A stretch of DNA of 64,000 nucleotides from Pycnopodia helianthoides (taxonomy: Eukaryota > Echinodermata > Asteroidea > Forcipulatida > Asteriidae), in the NCBI GenBank assembly GCA_032158295.1, contig CM063250.1, positions 8,481,001-8,545,000 of the forward strand, read 5' to 3'. Of the stretch, positions 36,881 to 64,000 are shown piece by piece. The translations under genes were made by a program, and so were the position numbers. Each line of letters starts with the position of its first letter. The stretch's first letter is position 1. The notes below the pieces were generated by a model, which did no database searches, had not been told where the DNA came from, and was given only the letters and a program-made list of their open reading frames with translations.

Positions 36881-39800
36881 TTATGCACAGAATCCATCTT
36901 TGTGTTTGTATCTGCTGGACACGGCCTGCACTTCCTGATCCAGGGGGCGTCTTCTGCCATTAATGGATTGCTCATACATCTGTCTCCCACCGTAGCGTCC
37001 CATCACCGACAATGTTGCATCCGTACCTATACGCAGATAAAAAGACATACGATTTTATATTATTAATAATAACAAAGACATTTGTAAAGCGCCTAATGCA
37101 AAAGCCTCTAAGCGCATAAAGAGAACAATAAAATATTCAATGAGTGAAAGATACGTTACAAGTAGGCAGATTACAAATAAGCAGCTTCGAACAAATGAGT
37201 TTTTAACAGAGACTTAAGTGTCAGTGCAAGGAAAATATTGGCAACAGGGAACTTCTAGCCCAAACTTAAAACTGGGCTTATTTGCTCATCACGTATATCA
37301 GAAGGAGACCTTTAAGAAAAACTAACTAGGGCAAAAAGGGTAACTTTTTCCCAGCATATAGAATATTTAAGACATCAGATCACATTGATATCATGGCTCA
37401 TTGTTTCATTTATTGACAAAATTACCTGATTTTGGATTGTTTTAAATTTTCTGAAGTTAAAACCTTGAGTTTCTTTTGCCTAAAACCTTCTGTCGGACAT
37501 AATGACTATAAAGAGACAAACCTGAGTTCATAGCTCCGGGTCTCCCAGAATAATCGGGGACAGCGAACTGACTCGGGATGATGTGAACCCCCGATATGTG
37601 ACCGTTGACGGTTGGGGGATCTGTCCGTGGATGGATGGTTTCTCTTCTTGTGATTGTGCACTCATTTGGAAGCGGCCGTCTGCGGTCAGGGTTATCCAGC
37701 GGTGACATGAACTCATTCCATTCCAAGCCGGTGGTGATTGGTGCGGCGAGGCGGGGTATCAGACGAGATCGCTCCATGCCTGTGTTCACATAGGGTGCTA
37801 TTTCCTGAGGGAAGAGGAGAAGAGTGTACATTTATTACATAATAATAATTAAAATTCAAGACATTCAAAAGCTAATAATTTCACCTCTTATGGACAAACT
37901 TACAGCATTAAGAGGTCTATCCAGCCAGACAAGCAGTGTATTATCAGTGATATCAATTATATGTTGGGTGCATTCTGTTGATTTGCACGATACTCGATAG
38001 CCCGATTGCTCTAAGCTGTTCAGTGATCTAGCATTCAACCAGCTTGCCGGACGGCTGCAGCCATCGGTCATTGTGCAGCCACAGGGCGATCACGCCTTCC
38101 CGATCTACCGTTCGTGCAAACCTGTTGCTGCACAATTAGTTGATTGTGCAGGAATGGTTTGCACATTTGGTGGATCTGTTGGGTTGGGGTTAGGGTTAGG
38201 GTAGGGTAGGCATAAGGGTAGGGTTTGTGTTAGGTTGATTTGGTGGCCCATCAATCGAGCAGCATGGAACTTATGACGTGATTTGATGGCACAGAACCTT
38301 GCGCGATCGCCCTATGACTGCAAGATCGACCAATGGCTGCGTGACCGAACGCCCCCAACATACAGAGTCTTGTTAATCAACTATATTTCTGGGTTTAAGG
38401 GAGAAGGTTGGGGTGGTTGACAGGGGGGCAGGAAGGCTGGCTCTCAGTCATGTATAACTTACCCTCCTGAAGTTCCTCATTTCATACAGATGTTTGGTGC
38501 ACATTGTCTCAAGGTGGACTTCGTCCAGAGCCTGTCGTCCTCTACTCACATTGCAACAGTCTCCCTTGAAGTCAATCAAGGCATGTGCTATTTCAGATAA
38601 CTTGGTAATCAAATCTGCCAAATCAAAAGAAAACAAAATCAATAGACACTCATTTTTTGTCAAATTAACCCTGTTTCAACTATTAGATATCTTACATTGG
38701 AGTTAACAATTGTTTCAGCTCACCCACGAAACCTCAATCTCAAAATACAAAATGAATAATTCATTCGATTGTTTTATCGTATAACGCGAAAGCATTTATA
38801 GTTTGAAGTTTATCTCGTCTTTTCCCCTGGTAGGATATTAGTCTCCATTACACCGAAGACTGCTGACACCTCACCAGGGCCCAATATTTCATAGAGCTGC
38901 TAAGAACAAAAATTTGCTTAGCATGAAACTTCTTCCTTGAGAAAAACAGGACTACCAACCAAATTTCCACGTGATTTTCAGGATAAGCAAACAACATCTG
39001 AAACCAGTAACAAGTAATATGCAACACATGGAAATTTGGTTGGTAATCCTGTTTTTATCAAGGAAGAAATTTCATGCTAAGCAAATTTTTGTGCTTAGCA
39101 GCTCTATGAAATTGGGCCCAGGGGCTATTCATGCCCTGTCTGAATGTTGGGCGTGTTCGGTTGATCTGAGCCATCAGCTGATTGTGTTGTGCTATCGGTC
39201 GATCTTGCTGCCACTCGTCGAAAACCTTTCCTTTGTAATTCACAACTGGAGGATTTGCTTTTAAAGGCCCTGTACACTATTGGTAAGATCGAAAAACACA
39301 ATGTTCACAGATTCACACATAACTTACATGATTTAAAGTAAGTAATGGTAGAAAGGGTTCCTTAAAATATTTCTGCCTAAAATGCTATCGTTTCTGAGAA
39401 ACGAGTAAAACAATAGTAATTATCGCGCGTGATAATTCGAAAAAACAGAAATTACATAAGATCTCTTTTCACTATTTTCTCGTGACCTCGATGACCAATT
39501 GAGCTCAAACTTTCACAGGTTTGTTTGTTCATGCATATGTTTAATCACACAAAATGTGGACACTGATTTTGAGCTTACCAAAAGTGTACAATACCTTTAA
39601 AGGTAAGTAAGGTCTGAGATATTCTACAGAATCAACTCATCACGCAATGCGAATGACTAATGACGCAGATCGACTGATCGCGCCCAACTTATAAATACAT
39701 GGCATGATAAGCCCCTGCTGTAGGGCTTAAGCAGTCTCCAGTGTAATGAAGACTAACAATCACCTTACCAAGTAAAGTATCTTAATACATTACTTTCTCA

Positions 39801-40595
39801 AATTTACATTTATTTTCTGATTCGTGGTCTGCTCTCCAGAAGTGATGGTGATAGTTGTCACGCGTTTCTTCATAGGCTCTGTCTCTGGACAACTCCTGAA
39901 CGTCTCGTCTCAAGGCTACCAACTCCTCTCGTAGATGCCCAGTTTTGTAATACTAAAATAGAAATAGATGTAGAAACAATAAATTAACCACTTTGCACTC
40001 ATTAAAATGATTTTTATTTGTACAAAAAAAAATGTATGACAACAATCTTGAAGATTACTAGTGGGACATTTAAATGATATTTCTTAATTCTTTGTAATAC
40101 TTTGACTATTGAGTTGACAATTTTTGCAACTTTCTGACCAGCAATATGCAAAGAAAATTTGAATTGTTGTTATTATTCATTGAAAAGATTTTTAAAAGGG
40201 GGGGGGGATAAAAAAAAAAGCTGATAAGTGTGAGAATTATATACAAACACTTTTAAAAGTCTATAGATTCTACTCCAATAAAACAATACTATAGTCTATC
40301 CTTCTCTGAAAAGTTCATGGGCCCTGGGGCCCCGCCCTCTAAAAGAAAATATAACAACAAACAAACATTACAAATATTTAGGCCCTATGTTTTCAATCCA
40401 AGATTTTACCTGTGCATCTGCTAAAATTCCTGCCAGATTCTGGCTGACAATTCCCGTGGCTTCGTGGATCGTCTCTGCTGACGAGGCATGGTCGATTAAG
40501 CTACCGCTGTTGTTACTGTGGCTGATGCCGACAAGACGAACCGGCTTGTCCACGGGGATTCGCACCGCGGGAAGGGCTGCTGTGTCGGTCTGCAT
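36881..40595 (-). CDS. Unrecognised 303-aa helical protein, five exons
   Basis: Exons: 40410-40595, 39808-39952, 38463-38614, 37522-37804, 36881-37026. They total 912 nt with consistent phases and a TAA stop at 36883-36881. I chose the Met at 40595 (MQTDTAALPAVRIPV). The frame stays open upstream only to a TGA at about 40701 and has no earlier ATG. Residues 63-160 are helical and charged (LREELVALRRDVQELSRDRA, later LITKLSEIAHALIDFKGDC). The last half is rich in Arg and Pro (RSRLIPRLAAPITTG, RRRPLDQEVQAVSSRYKHKD) and has no signal peptide or membrane segment. The composition resembles axonemal or microtubule-associated proteins, but I cannot name a family. It is divergent to the gene starting at 41251. 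Confidence 0.85.
38057..38340. mobile_element. MITE with CAGCCATCGGTC...GGGCGATC ends
   Basis: Left CAGCCATCGGTCATTGTGCA then CAGGGCGATCACGC; right GCGCGATCGCCCTATGACTG then GACCAATGGCTG. It lies in an intron of the 303-aa gene. Confidence 0.65.
39261..39600. mobile_element. MITE (GGACAC family relative)
   Basis: Left TTAAAGGCCCTGTACACTAT; right AAGTGTACAATACCTTTAA. The body has TTTTCTCGTGACCTCGATGA and TTGAGCTCAAACTTTCACAG, shared with 8211-8595. Confidence 0.75.
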
Positions 40596-41250
40596 TACTG
40601 GCGATTTTCTCTTCTCAACACGCACTACGCAGTAAACCACTTTTGATGTTGAGGAATCGATTCGAGCACACTGATGACTGGGAATAGTTACATGCAACAC
40701 TCAGTTGTCTCTGTAAAATGCAGATAAACCTCAATCGAAAGACAATCGAGCTGTTGTTTTATTATTATGAACAATTTCAATGAACTGGTTGATTGAGCTG
40801 AGAGTGAGAGCGCTCGACAATCAAGTCTTCTTTTTTGCTAGCTGTTCAACACGTACACACACACACACACACACATGGAGTGTGTACTGTTGTTATGCCA
40901 ACGCTACAGATTTTGTCTCGGTACCGCCTCGTAACAACCCATATACCGTACAGTATCAAACAACCAGACTACTTTAAAGGTCCTCCAAAAGGTCAATATT
41001 CATGCGCAATGTGCATAGCAGCGCCGATGTAAACAAGATAACAGTGTGTGGTCACTGCGCCCTATCCAATTCTACCCCCATCCATGCCCATGATAACACC
41101 AAACGAACGCATAATCTTGCGTTCAGTTTTCATTGTTATTCAATTGAATTTCAAAACAGTGTCAGGCATATTTTGACAAACAAGGACAAATTACAGCTTA
41201 GACGATTTTGATTTCACAGAAAATTTTTGCTAAAAAGCGAAGAAAACAAG
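40596..41250. promoter_or_regulatory. Shared spacer between two divergent genes
   Basis: About 655 bp separate the two start codons, so both promoters must lie here or overlap. It contains an (AC)n run at 40853-40875 and no recognised transposon. I found no convincing TATA box or RFX X-box. Bidirectional control is inferred from geometry. Confidence 0.5.
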
Positions 41251-43604
41251 ATGACATCGGCGAATCCAGCCACCCCTTTGATCCGTGCCGAGTTCAGGAA
41301 TACATGCACTAGCGTGCTGCAGGGACTGGAGTGCCTGTGGAGGCAGCGGGCACTCATCGACGACAAGCTCGCCGAGATGTTGCAGGAGCTCGGTCAAGTC
41401 GTCAACACGCTGCGGCCAGAGATTGATAACAACAAGGAGTATTACATTGATGGGCCGCTTGTTAGATGTAAGTAAACATGGCAAAGGCATAGGTGTGTCG
41501 TGAAACAAAACAGGAGGCCGGCTGGGGAGAAATCTCTGTAGAGTGTAGCTTGGTTTTTTAAGGGGGGAGGGGCAGACGGGATAACATCATTAAGACTAGT
41601 AGTACTAGTAAAAGTAGTACTTGTCTAGTACTGCTACAACAAGTACTAGAGTAGTTAGTAGTAATTAAGACTAGAGCCAGAGGAGCTCTGTACCCCCACA
41701 AGTGTGGTAAAGGATTTTTTTTTTACATCTGGTGAATTCACCAGAAGTAAAAAAACAAAATCCTTCACCACACTTAGAACTTTTCATGATTTTCTTTATT
41801 AGTGTAGTACCCATTTTAACTGTGATTTTATTTCTTTACTTTAGATTAGTGTGAAGGCAGTGCAAAGAATCAATATTTGGATTGTATTATTATTTAACTT
41901 AAAATTATACTTCAAAAATATGAGTACATCAAAAAATATGTGTTGTCCATCTCTATTTTAGTTTTTTTTCAGATGTAATTATTACTGGATAAGTTTAAGA
42001 AAGTAGGATGGGTGCCCCTCAATACCTGGTACTTGGCACATTTCTAGATCAGAGTAAAGAATATTCAACGACCTTTGTGAAGTGTCCTGTTTTTTGTTGT
42101 TAAAGTAACTTTTCAACATGCCATAAAAAAACCTTTTGTTTAAACCTGGCCTATTTTATTCTCCTTACAGTTTTATCGGCTCACATTGCAAAGGGGAGAG
42201 CTGTCATCCAGGAGATTAAAAGGACTTGCAGTGAGAAGAGTGCAGCCACAAACGGTATCGAATACTGCAGGGAACATAGTGTACAGCATCTTCAAGACAT
42301 CAAATCAGTCCTAGATGTAAGAAAACTTCTTTTTTTCGATTACAAAGTTGAAAAAACAAAAACATCTGTCCAGTGATTTTACATTAATTAGGCTATTTTG
42401 TTGACTTGATTATTATTATTGATTATTACATTTTCTACTTTCTGTCTTCAACCACAGGAACTCAATGACTTTTACAAGCACACAGTCTTCCGTCAAAACA
42501 CGCAGTTTGTGGACGATGACGTCATGCGCAAGATGAGCCTCAAACCAACCCGCTCTGCCAACTCGAGGGTTACTTTTGCCGACGACCTGCCAACAACCGG
42601 TAATGGGCGGACACCGCAGAACACCGCCGCCCTGACATCGTCCGACAGTTACACCGGACCATCGTCCGACAGTTACACCGGACGGGCTGGTCTCGCTTCA
42701 CCGGGTCTGGACAAGCCGGTCATGGTGTGGACCGCAGGCAGCTGTCCAGAGACGGCAGACCCCAGCACACCGGGAGCCTTCGAACATATACGAGATATGA
42801 CCCGCCAAGACGTACATTTGGAGAACTGGCCCAAGGAGCGGGAAGTGCCACAGCGTGTAATGGACAGAACAAGACCTCCTCTAGGTAAGTTGGGTTTTAG
42901 AGACAGAACATTTCTGATTTTTTCTTTCTGGTATTGAAACCAAAGAACCTTCAAAAGTGCAATTAATGCAAATATACTGGACTCCCGCTGCTTAAAGACC
43001 TTTATCATGGTGCGGCCATCTTGATTTTCTCCCATTCAACTCAATGTAACCAAATCGAGGCTGGAAGGAAAAATAGTTTGGTTCCTTTTTGTACACTGAA
43101 TATTAGCATCCATTACTGTTACTGGATATAGGGAACAAGATGGTGGCAACATGATAAAGGTCTATTGTAGTATTCCTGTTCACAGTGCTACTTGCTATGT
43201 AACCCATAGGCCAGAAGATACCTATGTTCAAAAGAGACAAAGAAATTTCAGTTTTAGGTGTTGGAGGAAAACCACAAATAGGGAAAACTAAAAACCTCTA
43301 TAGGTAAGGACTAAAAACCCGATCTTCGGGGAGATATTAACCAGGGTCCACACAAGGTGAATGGCAGGAAAGCCAACCTGAAGTCAGCATATTTGGTTGT
43401 CTTTTCAAAAAAATTAACTTTCTTTCTCACTTTTTTTTCTTCTGTGTCACAGTCCATCCTGGTCTACGAGACGTTCATAACTACCGCAACCTTCCACAGT
43501 TTACCGGAATCAACCTACCCATCAAGCAGATCCCCGTGGGCGAGTTGGCCCTTCCAGCCCCTCACGTCCCCCACTGGGACTACCACAACAACTGCACATA
43601 CTGA
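41251..43604 (+). CDS. Unrecognised 313-aa coiled-coil protein, four exons
   Basis: Exons: 41251-41467, 42171-42316, 42458-42884, 43453-43604. They total 942 nt and all borders are GT/AG in phase. The first 130 residues are helical with heptad-like spacing (LECLWRQRALIDDKLAEMLQ, IAKGRAVIQEIKRTC, HLQDIKSVLDELNDFYKH). Residues about 160-220 form a Ser/Thr/Pro/Gly linker with a duplicated SSDSYTG. The C-terminus ends LALPAPHVPHWDYHNNCTY. It has no signal peptide or membrane helix. A cytoskeletal or ciliary role is only a guess from style and from the divergent partner. A possible poly(A) signal AATAAA lies near 44060. Confidence 0.87.
42997..43164. mobile_element. Short MITE with GACCTTTATCATG ends
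   Basis: GACCTTTATCATGGTGCGGC and its near-inverse GGTGGCAACATGATAAAGGT bound about 168 bp. It lies in the last intron of the 313-aa gene. Confidence 0.65.
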
Positions 43605-44479
43605 GGAACTCTCTTTTTTCTCAATGCACACTGATCCCGATCAGCAATATTTTACGACCTGGGCCAAATTTGGCGAAGTAGCTGTTCAATAAGTATTGTT
43701 TAACATTTAATGTCAACACTGCTAGGCAAGTTTTGTTCTGTTTTCACCCAACTACCCTGGGCCCATTTTAATAGCGCTGCTTAACGGTAAGCCCATTTTC
43801 GTGCTTACTGTAGCAGAAAAATTTGCTTAAGCATAAGCGTATTTCACAGGTTAGCAAGAAAAATAGGCGGCCAGCTTGTGCGTTCACTGTAGATTTCCAT
43901 TGTTACGTCATTCATTTTCATACAGTAAGCACTGGAAGGTTAGCAGTGTTATGAAATGGAAACTTGCACAGTAAGCACAAAATCGGCTGTTAAGCAGCTC
44001 TATGAAATTGGGCCCAGCTTATGGCATATTAATGAATACATAAAAAAATGTTTCAACAAAATAAATCTGAAATTGTGTAAACACTTTTCCCAGTTTTTCA
44101 AAAGTAGTGGCATAAATTTGAATGGTGTCCCTTTTATTTCAAATTGGACCGACTAAAAAGGACGTGTATAAACAAATGTTGATAGGTATTGACAATAAAA
44201 AAAACCACACAATACTTTTGCGTAAACCACGTGCACATTTTTTGTACATGGCGGCTTGAACATGTCAGAGACAATACCTCCCTTATATCTTCCAACTAAC
44301 TATTATGAAGTAAGATTTAAAGCTTAAAAAAGAATAAGAAATGAGAGCCCTAAAACAGTATACTCAACTTGTCGTTGAGACTGTCTCATTTCCAATTCCT
44401 CTCAGAACCACACCACTTCTCCCAAAAGAGAGAATTGGTCCACATGGTTGTCACCAGTAAGCTAGTTTCTTATTAACCA

Positions 44480-44870
44480 TTAAAGGTACACATTGGCCGA
44501 GTTGGTCTAAAAAAAGCGTTTGTAAACCGTTTGTTATAAGATGCATATGGTTTGAAAGATGTTTTAAAAGTAGAATACAATGATCCACACAAATATGATT
44601 CGAAATTGTGTGGTTTTCCTTTTACATCGTGAACTAACACAGTCGGCCATTTTATGGAGTCAAATTTTTGACTCCACAAAATGGCCGACCTATTAGTTCG
44701 CAAAGATCAAGGAAAACCATGCAATTTCGAGGCATATTTGTGTGGATCATTGTATTCTACTTTTAAAACATCTTTCTAACCATAATGCATCTGATAACAA
44801 ACGGTTACAAACGCTTTTTATAGACCAACTCGGCCGATCCAAGGCAACGTGTACCTTTAATATTTAACTA
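44480..44870. mobile_element. Long fold-back MITE
   Basis: Almost the whole 390 bp is one palindrome. It runs from TTAAAGGTACAC, with CGGCCGAGTTGGTCTA, to the inverse, centred near 44669 on GGAGTCAAATTTTTGACTCC. The arms are about 190 bp with few mismatches. It ends in TTAA. Confidence 0.88.
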
Positions 44871-45720
44871 TGTCACTTATAGTCTTAAATGAAAGGTTAT
44901 AACATCTTTGACTAAAGGAAAATAGCCATCTACTATTTACACCAATTGTTGACCATCACGTCGGCAAAAAAATCACATGATGCATCTTTACTATCTGCAC
45001 GACAAAACGAAATAAATCTAACAAGCAAACAAGAAGTTACTTGTGAATTGTACAATATAATTATTTATTTGCTGTTATTTATAAGAGCTTCAATACATAT
45101 AATTAATTAGGTACATCTTTTAGCGTTACTTTGTTTTATACATGTTTAGTCCCATTTGAAGTCGCAGGGAAAAAAAAAAAACTAATTCTTCATCAGCATA
45201 TCTAGGCAATTTATAAGGCAAAGAAATACACTGGAATGTTTGCATTGCCAATTAAAGATGCTTCAGTAAAATCTACTTGTGTTTTTTTTTTAATTGTCAA
45301 TTTTATATAAAGAATAAATTTTCAGGAGATTAGGTCACTGATTAATAAAGACAATCTGCAGTATTTGTTTTCTTCTCTAAAACAATTTTTAAAAAAATGT
45401 TTAGTCCCGCAACAAGAAGTGGCAAACTAACGGTGACCTCAAATTAACTTGAACAAATGATTAAATGAATTCCGTACTTTAGACTAACTATACACCTGAC
45501 GTGTGATTCAATCTTGACCCTTTTTAAACTTTCAATTATTTTTTGTACCAAATCATGTACCACTTTTTTTTTAAGGATGAATCAAATAGGAAATTAATAA
45601 GCGTTTTCTTTTCCTGAAGACTCTTGGTTAAAAACAAATCTTTTTTGTTCCATCAGAAAGTATAACCAAAGTATAAAAAGGGCAACGATGTCTTAAATTT
45701 TTTTAACCTGACTCATCTAC
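44871..45720. other. A/T-rich intergenic sequence
   Basis: No supported gene or repeat family. Lies between the 3' end of the 313-aa gene and DNAJC13. Confidence 0.4.
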
Positions 45721-45728
45721 AAAGTGCA

Positions 45729-46172
45729 CAGTCAACCCTCCTACTGTTTGACCGTTCAATATCACCCACTGTGGTTTTGAATGATAGATAAACTATGCCA
45801 CTCTACAAAATGATATCACGTGGTGAATGCAACTACACAGTACACAGTCAACCCTCCTACTGTCTGACCACGCAATATCATCCACTGTGGTTTTGAATGA
45901 TAGAACAACTATGCCACTCAACAAAATGATATCACGTGGTGAATGCAACTACACAGAACACAGTCAACCCTCCTACTGTCTGACCACTCAATATCATCCA
46001 CTATGATTTTGAATGATGGATAAACTATGCCTGTCTGCCAAGTTTCATGTGGTGATTGTGTCTACAGTTAGTTTGATACACAGTTGTGCCACCATACACA
46101 TCCCTTCCAGTTGAAAAGTTTCAAATGGTTGGTCAACTCGCTGGAAAATTACACCAAGAGTAGGAGGGTTAA
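45729..46172. repeat. Tandemly amplified TTAACCCTCC MITE
   Basis: Three head-to-tail units of about 120 bp each start CAGTCAACCCTCCTACTGT and contain GTGGTTTTGAATGATAGA. The element closes with GAGTAGGAGGGTTAA. Confidence 0.8.
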
Positions 46173-46623
46173 GCTTCCGTATAGGAATCTGTCATCATGT
46201 GCGGTCAACAAACAACTGAACACTCCATTGGCGTCCGAGACAATCCAGCTGGCATCAAGCTTTACTTTTTATTCCAGACTGACACCAGAGTATCTTGCAA
46301 CAATTTGTTTCAACACAATTTTGTTACGTACAAAAGTAGCTGTGATGAAGCCAAGATGATGGCGGAGTGAAATAACTCAAATAAAAAATATGAGATATCC
46401 TCAATAATGGGACCAAGTAGTGCTAAGTCATAAGAACAACGGTTACCAGGGCCCAATTTCATAGAGATGCTTAAGCAGAAAATGTAGCTTAAAAATGTTC
46501 TGCTAAGCAGAAATAAGCAGGGTACCAGTCACATATTGTACATGTGACAGAGTAATTTGGCTAGTAACCTTATTCAGGTAAGCATACTTATTGGGCTTAA
46601 GCAGCTCTATGAAACTGGGCCCT

Positions 46624-47831
46624 GGTCTTGTGATTTTGTGGTGAAGGTCAACCCGAGAACAAAGGTGGCTGCAATTATACTGGTGTATTTTGTGATCACT
46701 GTACAAGGGCTATACATGTATAAAAAGTGCATTTTTATGATTGGGAAATTTAAATCTTCCAAAGAAGTGTGCTTTGTTGAGGGGAATAGATTCAAAACGA
46801 TGGATTTAAAGCTTGGCCGAAGCCGTCAGTTTTTAAAGACCCATTAATCTAGGCCAGAAGATTCTGCCACCCAATCTCTGTAATCACCTTGCAAAACATT
46901 AGTTTGAAATTATAAAAATCACATGGCATCTTGATTAGTAACCTGTTTTTTGGGAAAGCAAGCCTTTTCTTTTTTGATGATCAGCATCTCCGCTCTTTGA
47001 AATGGGGCTGGTTAGAGCAGAATTCTTTATTTTTTAAATACTAAAAGCAAAGATTGTTCCGTGAAAAAATGCTATAATATTTGAAAAGATAGATACATAT
47101 TCATATTTTAGTCCCTCAAAACAGACAAATAAACAGTTTCAAAATGAGCATAATACAGTGGGAGTTTTGCATATGTAGCTAATGAAATGTGGCGTCAATC
47201 AAACTGCAAGTGACATGAAAAACTGTGAACCTTTCTGATGGATTGAAAAAGAAAAAAAAAAAACGAGCAAAGAAACAAACGATCACCAACGACTCTCTGT
47301 ACTGTTCCTGGTCTAATATTGACCTCTGACTGGTGACAATTCAATATTGATATTGACAACTCATCTTAAGATGAATCTTAGTGCTTTGTGAAATCGAGCC
47401 CTGGTACCGGCCTTCGTGCCCCTTCAAAAGTTTCCAATTTTCCAATGGAAGTGCCCATTGCAAAATGAAAATGGCCTTGCCCTCCAGGTCTGCAATACAT
47501 CACTTATTCTAACATGTAACTTATTTCAACGTGATGTTTTTTTGACTTTCTATAAAGTCATTTCTGCCTCATATCATTATTTAACTTTTCTCATATTTCT
47601 ATGAAAGCATTTTCCACAACTTTTCCATTCCTAACGTCTGGAAGCATTTGCAAAAATAAATTCCCCACAAACAGTCATTTATCCTTCAGCTCAAAATTGA
47701 AACTCAAGAACTACTCTTCGCATCTCTCTTTTGATCACAGTGGCATATAACTCTGTTTTTTCTACAATGCCATTGTACTCTTACTCTAGGGAGTAACTTT
47801 CTTTAATAGCTAATTATAATAAGAAATGTCA
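46624..47831. other. Non-coding intergenic stretch
   Basis: Only short ORFs without signature, and no recognised repeats apart from A-rich runs. Confidence 0.4.
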
Positions 47832-48146
47832 GGGCCCAATTTCATGGCTCTGCTTACTGTAAGCAAAGAATCGGCGCTTGCGGAAGCAGGGAATTCCGCA
47901 CTTACGTCAAGCGTATTTCACGGGTTAGCGGGGAACTTTCGGCTTGTGCGCGTGCGTACTCCACGTTACTAGGCATTCTACGCTTACACAGCTAGCGCAG
48001 AAATTCGGCGCTTGAACAGTAGCGGAGAATGGTCACCGCAAGCGCAGAATTCGGCGGTTAGCAGAGCCATGAAATTGGGCCCTGTAAGGCAAAGTGGTTG
48101 AAGGTAAGACAGTGCTGAACATGGTCTGCGGCTATTTTGAACAAAA

Positions 48147-48498
48147 GCGAGCAAGTTCAAGTGCACACCACGGCGAATTAAAGAACAACTATTTTGACTC
48201 AAACCCAGGCTGGTCGACCATCGGTTGACTACTGTGGTCGAACCATTTTGAACCAGCCTCGGGACAAGGGTTTCTTCCCTGGTAGCCTTGTCTCATGCTT
48301 ACCCGTGTACCGCGCAGAAGGGAACCAGTGACACTTATAGCGAATTGGCGGAAGGCAATGGAAGTGTTGAATACCGTACCAATGGTTGACTAGACTTCTG
48401 AAACAAGTCCTTCGAGTGAGTATGTCACTGCGCATTTGCGTTGCTAGTCAGTGATCAACCACGGGTTGACTATATGTGCGCACTCAAACTTGCTCAAC
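48147..48498. mobile_element. MITE with GAGCAAGTTCAAGTGC ends
   Basis: GAGCAAGTTCAAGTGCACAC on the left and GTGCGCACTCAAACTTGCTC on the right are inverted. The interior is GC-rich with GGTCGACCATCGGTTGAC-type palindromic parts. Confidence 0.7.
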
Positions 48499-49387
48499 GC
48501 TGTGGCTAAAATCAAAGTTTCCTATTCCTCTCATGGTGCTCAATCTTTTTTTTCACAAAATACTTTTTTCGTCATCCACCACAAAGTCAACGATCGACAC
48601 ATCGAGCTGCGGAAATAATTTTAACCTAGCATGATCTTCTAAGAAAATAATTATGTATTTACATAAAGTGCTCGTTTTTCATTTTAATAATTTTGTTTCA
48701 AAGTTGTTACTTTGTTCATATCGTACATAATTCTCAATCAGTTAGCGATGCTTGATAAATAAAAAAAATAATACAAAATTGTAAGCGTATCAGTTAAAAT
48801 AAAAGTTTCCATCAAATTTGTTGTTGGCCTACACAAACAATTAAGTTTGTAAACTGAAATCAACAAATGTTGTGAAGACAGCGAGTTCCAATCTCTTATA
48901 ATTGCAAGGTGTTTCAATTCTTTTTGGAAAGATTAAAAAGTTTGATGAATGTTCAAGCATAAAATAAAAACTATGGTTCCTTACTCCACAGCAAATTTGT
49001 GTATAATATGAACTGATTGGTAGTAACAAATATCTATTCTGTCAAGTTCTTCTCCTCACTCTAGCAGTTTATTTTTTAACATAGTTCGGTATAAAATATT
49101 TGTATACATTTAGATTTAAACATGGGGAAAGAAGTCCCATCGTTTTGTGTGAACTGCTCCTAAGTCGTCTTCAAAGCACTGAGATGTTTCAGCTCAGCAG
49201 CAAGTTTCTGAAAAAGTGCGACTGGAAATGTTCTCCGCGCTTTACTAACTCTCAAATTGATTTATCACAAACTCTGCTGTCCGTAAAACGTTACCCAGTT
49301 TAAAAAGTCGAACGGTTTGTCTCTCTGGTTTTCCCTGTATATTGGCAAAGCTTGAAACTTTGATGGTTTTTGTTGTTGTTGAGTGGG

Positions 49388-64000
<14,613 letters not shown>

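Noticed and set aside
38188..38225. TTAGGG-like telomeric repeat
   Set aside because: Only two to three GGGTTA units, imperfect, inside an intron; no evidence of a telomere.
40596..40700. Upstream extension of the 303-aa protein
   Set aside because: The frame is open to a TGA at about 40701 but has no ATG; translation more likely starts at 40595.

Overview
The window is nuclear DNA of a metazoan. Introns are numerous and have GT/AG borders, exons are short, and transposon debris is dense. The mix of tRNA-headed SINEs, fold-back MITEs and LINE/Penelope-type fragments fits an invertebrate deuterostome, probably an echinoderm. That placement is inference from repeat style and protein similarity; no species is claimed.

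Layout, left to right. (1) 1-10.2 kb: mostly non-coding. It holds a TATA-driven first exon with a signal peptide on the minus strand (about 973-1194) whose remaining exons are not found, plus SINE and MITE copies. (2) 10,178-33,996, minus: a complete mitochondrial alanyl-tRNA synthetase gene (AARS2), reconstructed as 19 core exons with consistent splice phases, plus a probable non-coding 5' exon near 35.06-35.2 kb. Its intron between 22,667 and 25,932 contains a same-strand YqaJ-type nuclease exon (23,831-24,511). It also contains a symmetric 213-nt exon (25,176-25,388) that can splice in frame either to AARS2 or to the YqaJ exon. (3) 36,881-40,595, minus, and 41,251-43,604, plus: two divergently transcribed genes with starts about 655 bp apart, coding for 303 and 313 aa helical proteins that I do not recognise. 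(4) 49,388-64,000, minus: the last 16 exons (about 610 C-terminal residues) of DNAJC13/RME-8, an endosomal J-domain protein with armadillo-like repeats. The gene runs off the right edge.

Repeats fill the introns and spacers. There are seven copies of a ~390-bp TTAA-flanked MITE, nine copies of a GGGCCCAATTTCATAGAG-ended fold-back element, several other MITE families, four tRNA-derived SINE groups, three LINE 3' fragments and Penelope-like debris. There are minisatellites of 16 and 20 bp and a (GATT)n tract. One SINE group shares its 3' end, with an ATT-rich tail, with a LINE fragment in the same window.

The genes are functionally unrelated: mitochondrial translation, endosomal trafficking and two unknowns. 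I see no operon or biosynthetic cluster. The least ordinary features are the YqaJ/cassette arrangement inside AARS2, a 134-bp perfect inverted repeat beside an AARS2 splice site whose loop carries 21 nt of the neighbouring exon, the large fold-backs, and the unrecognised divergent gene pair.
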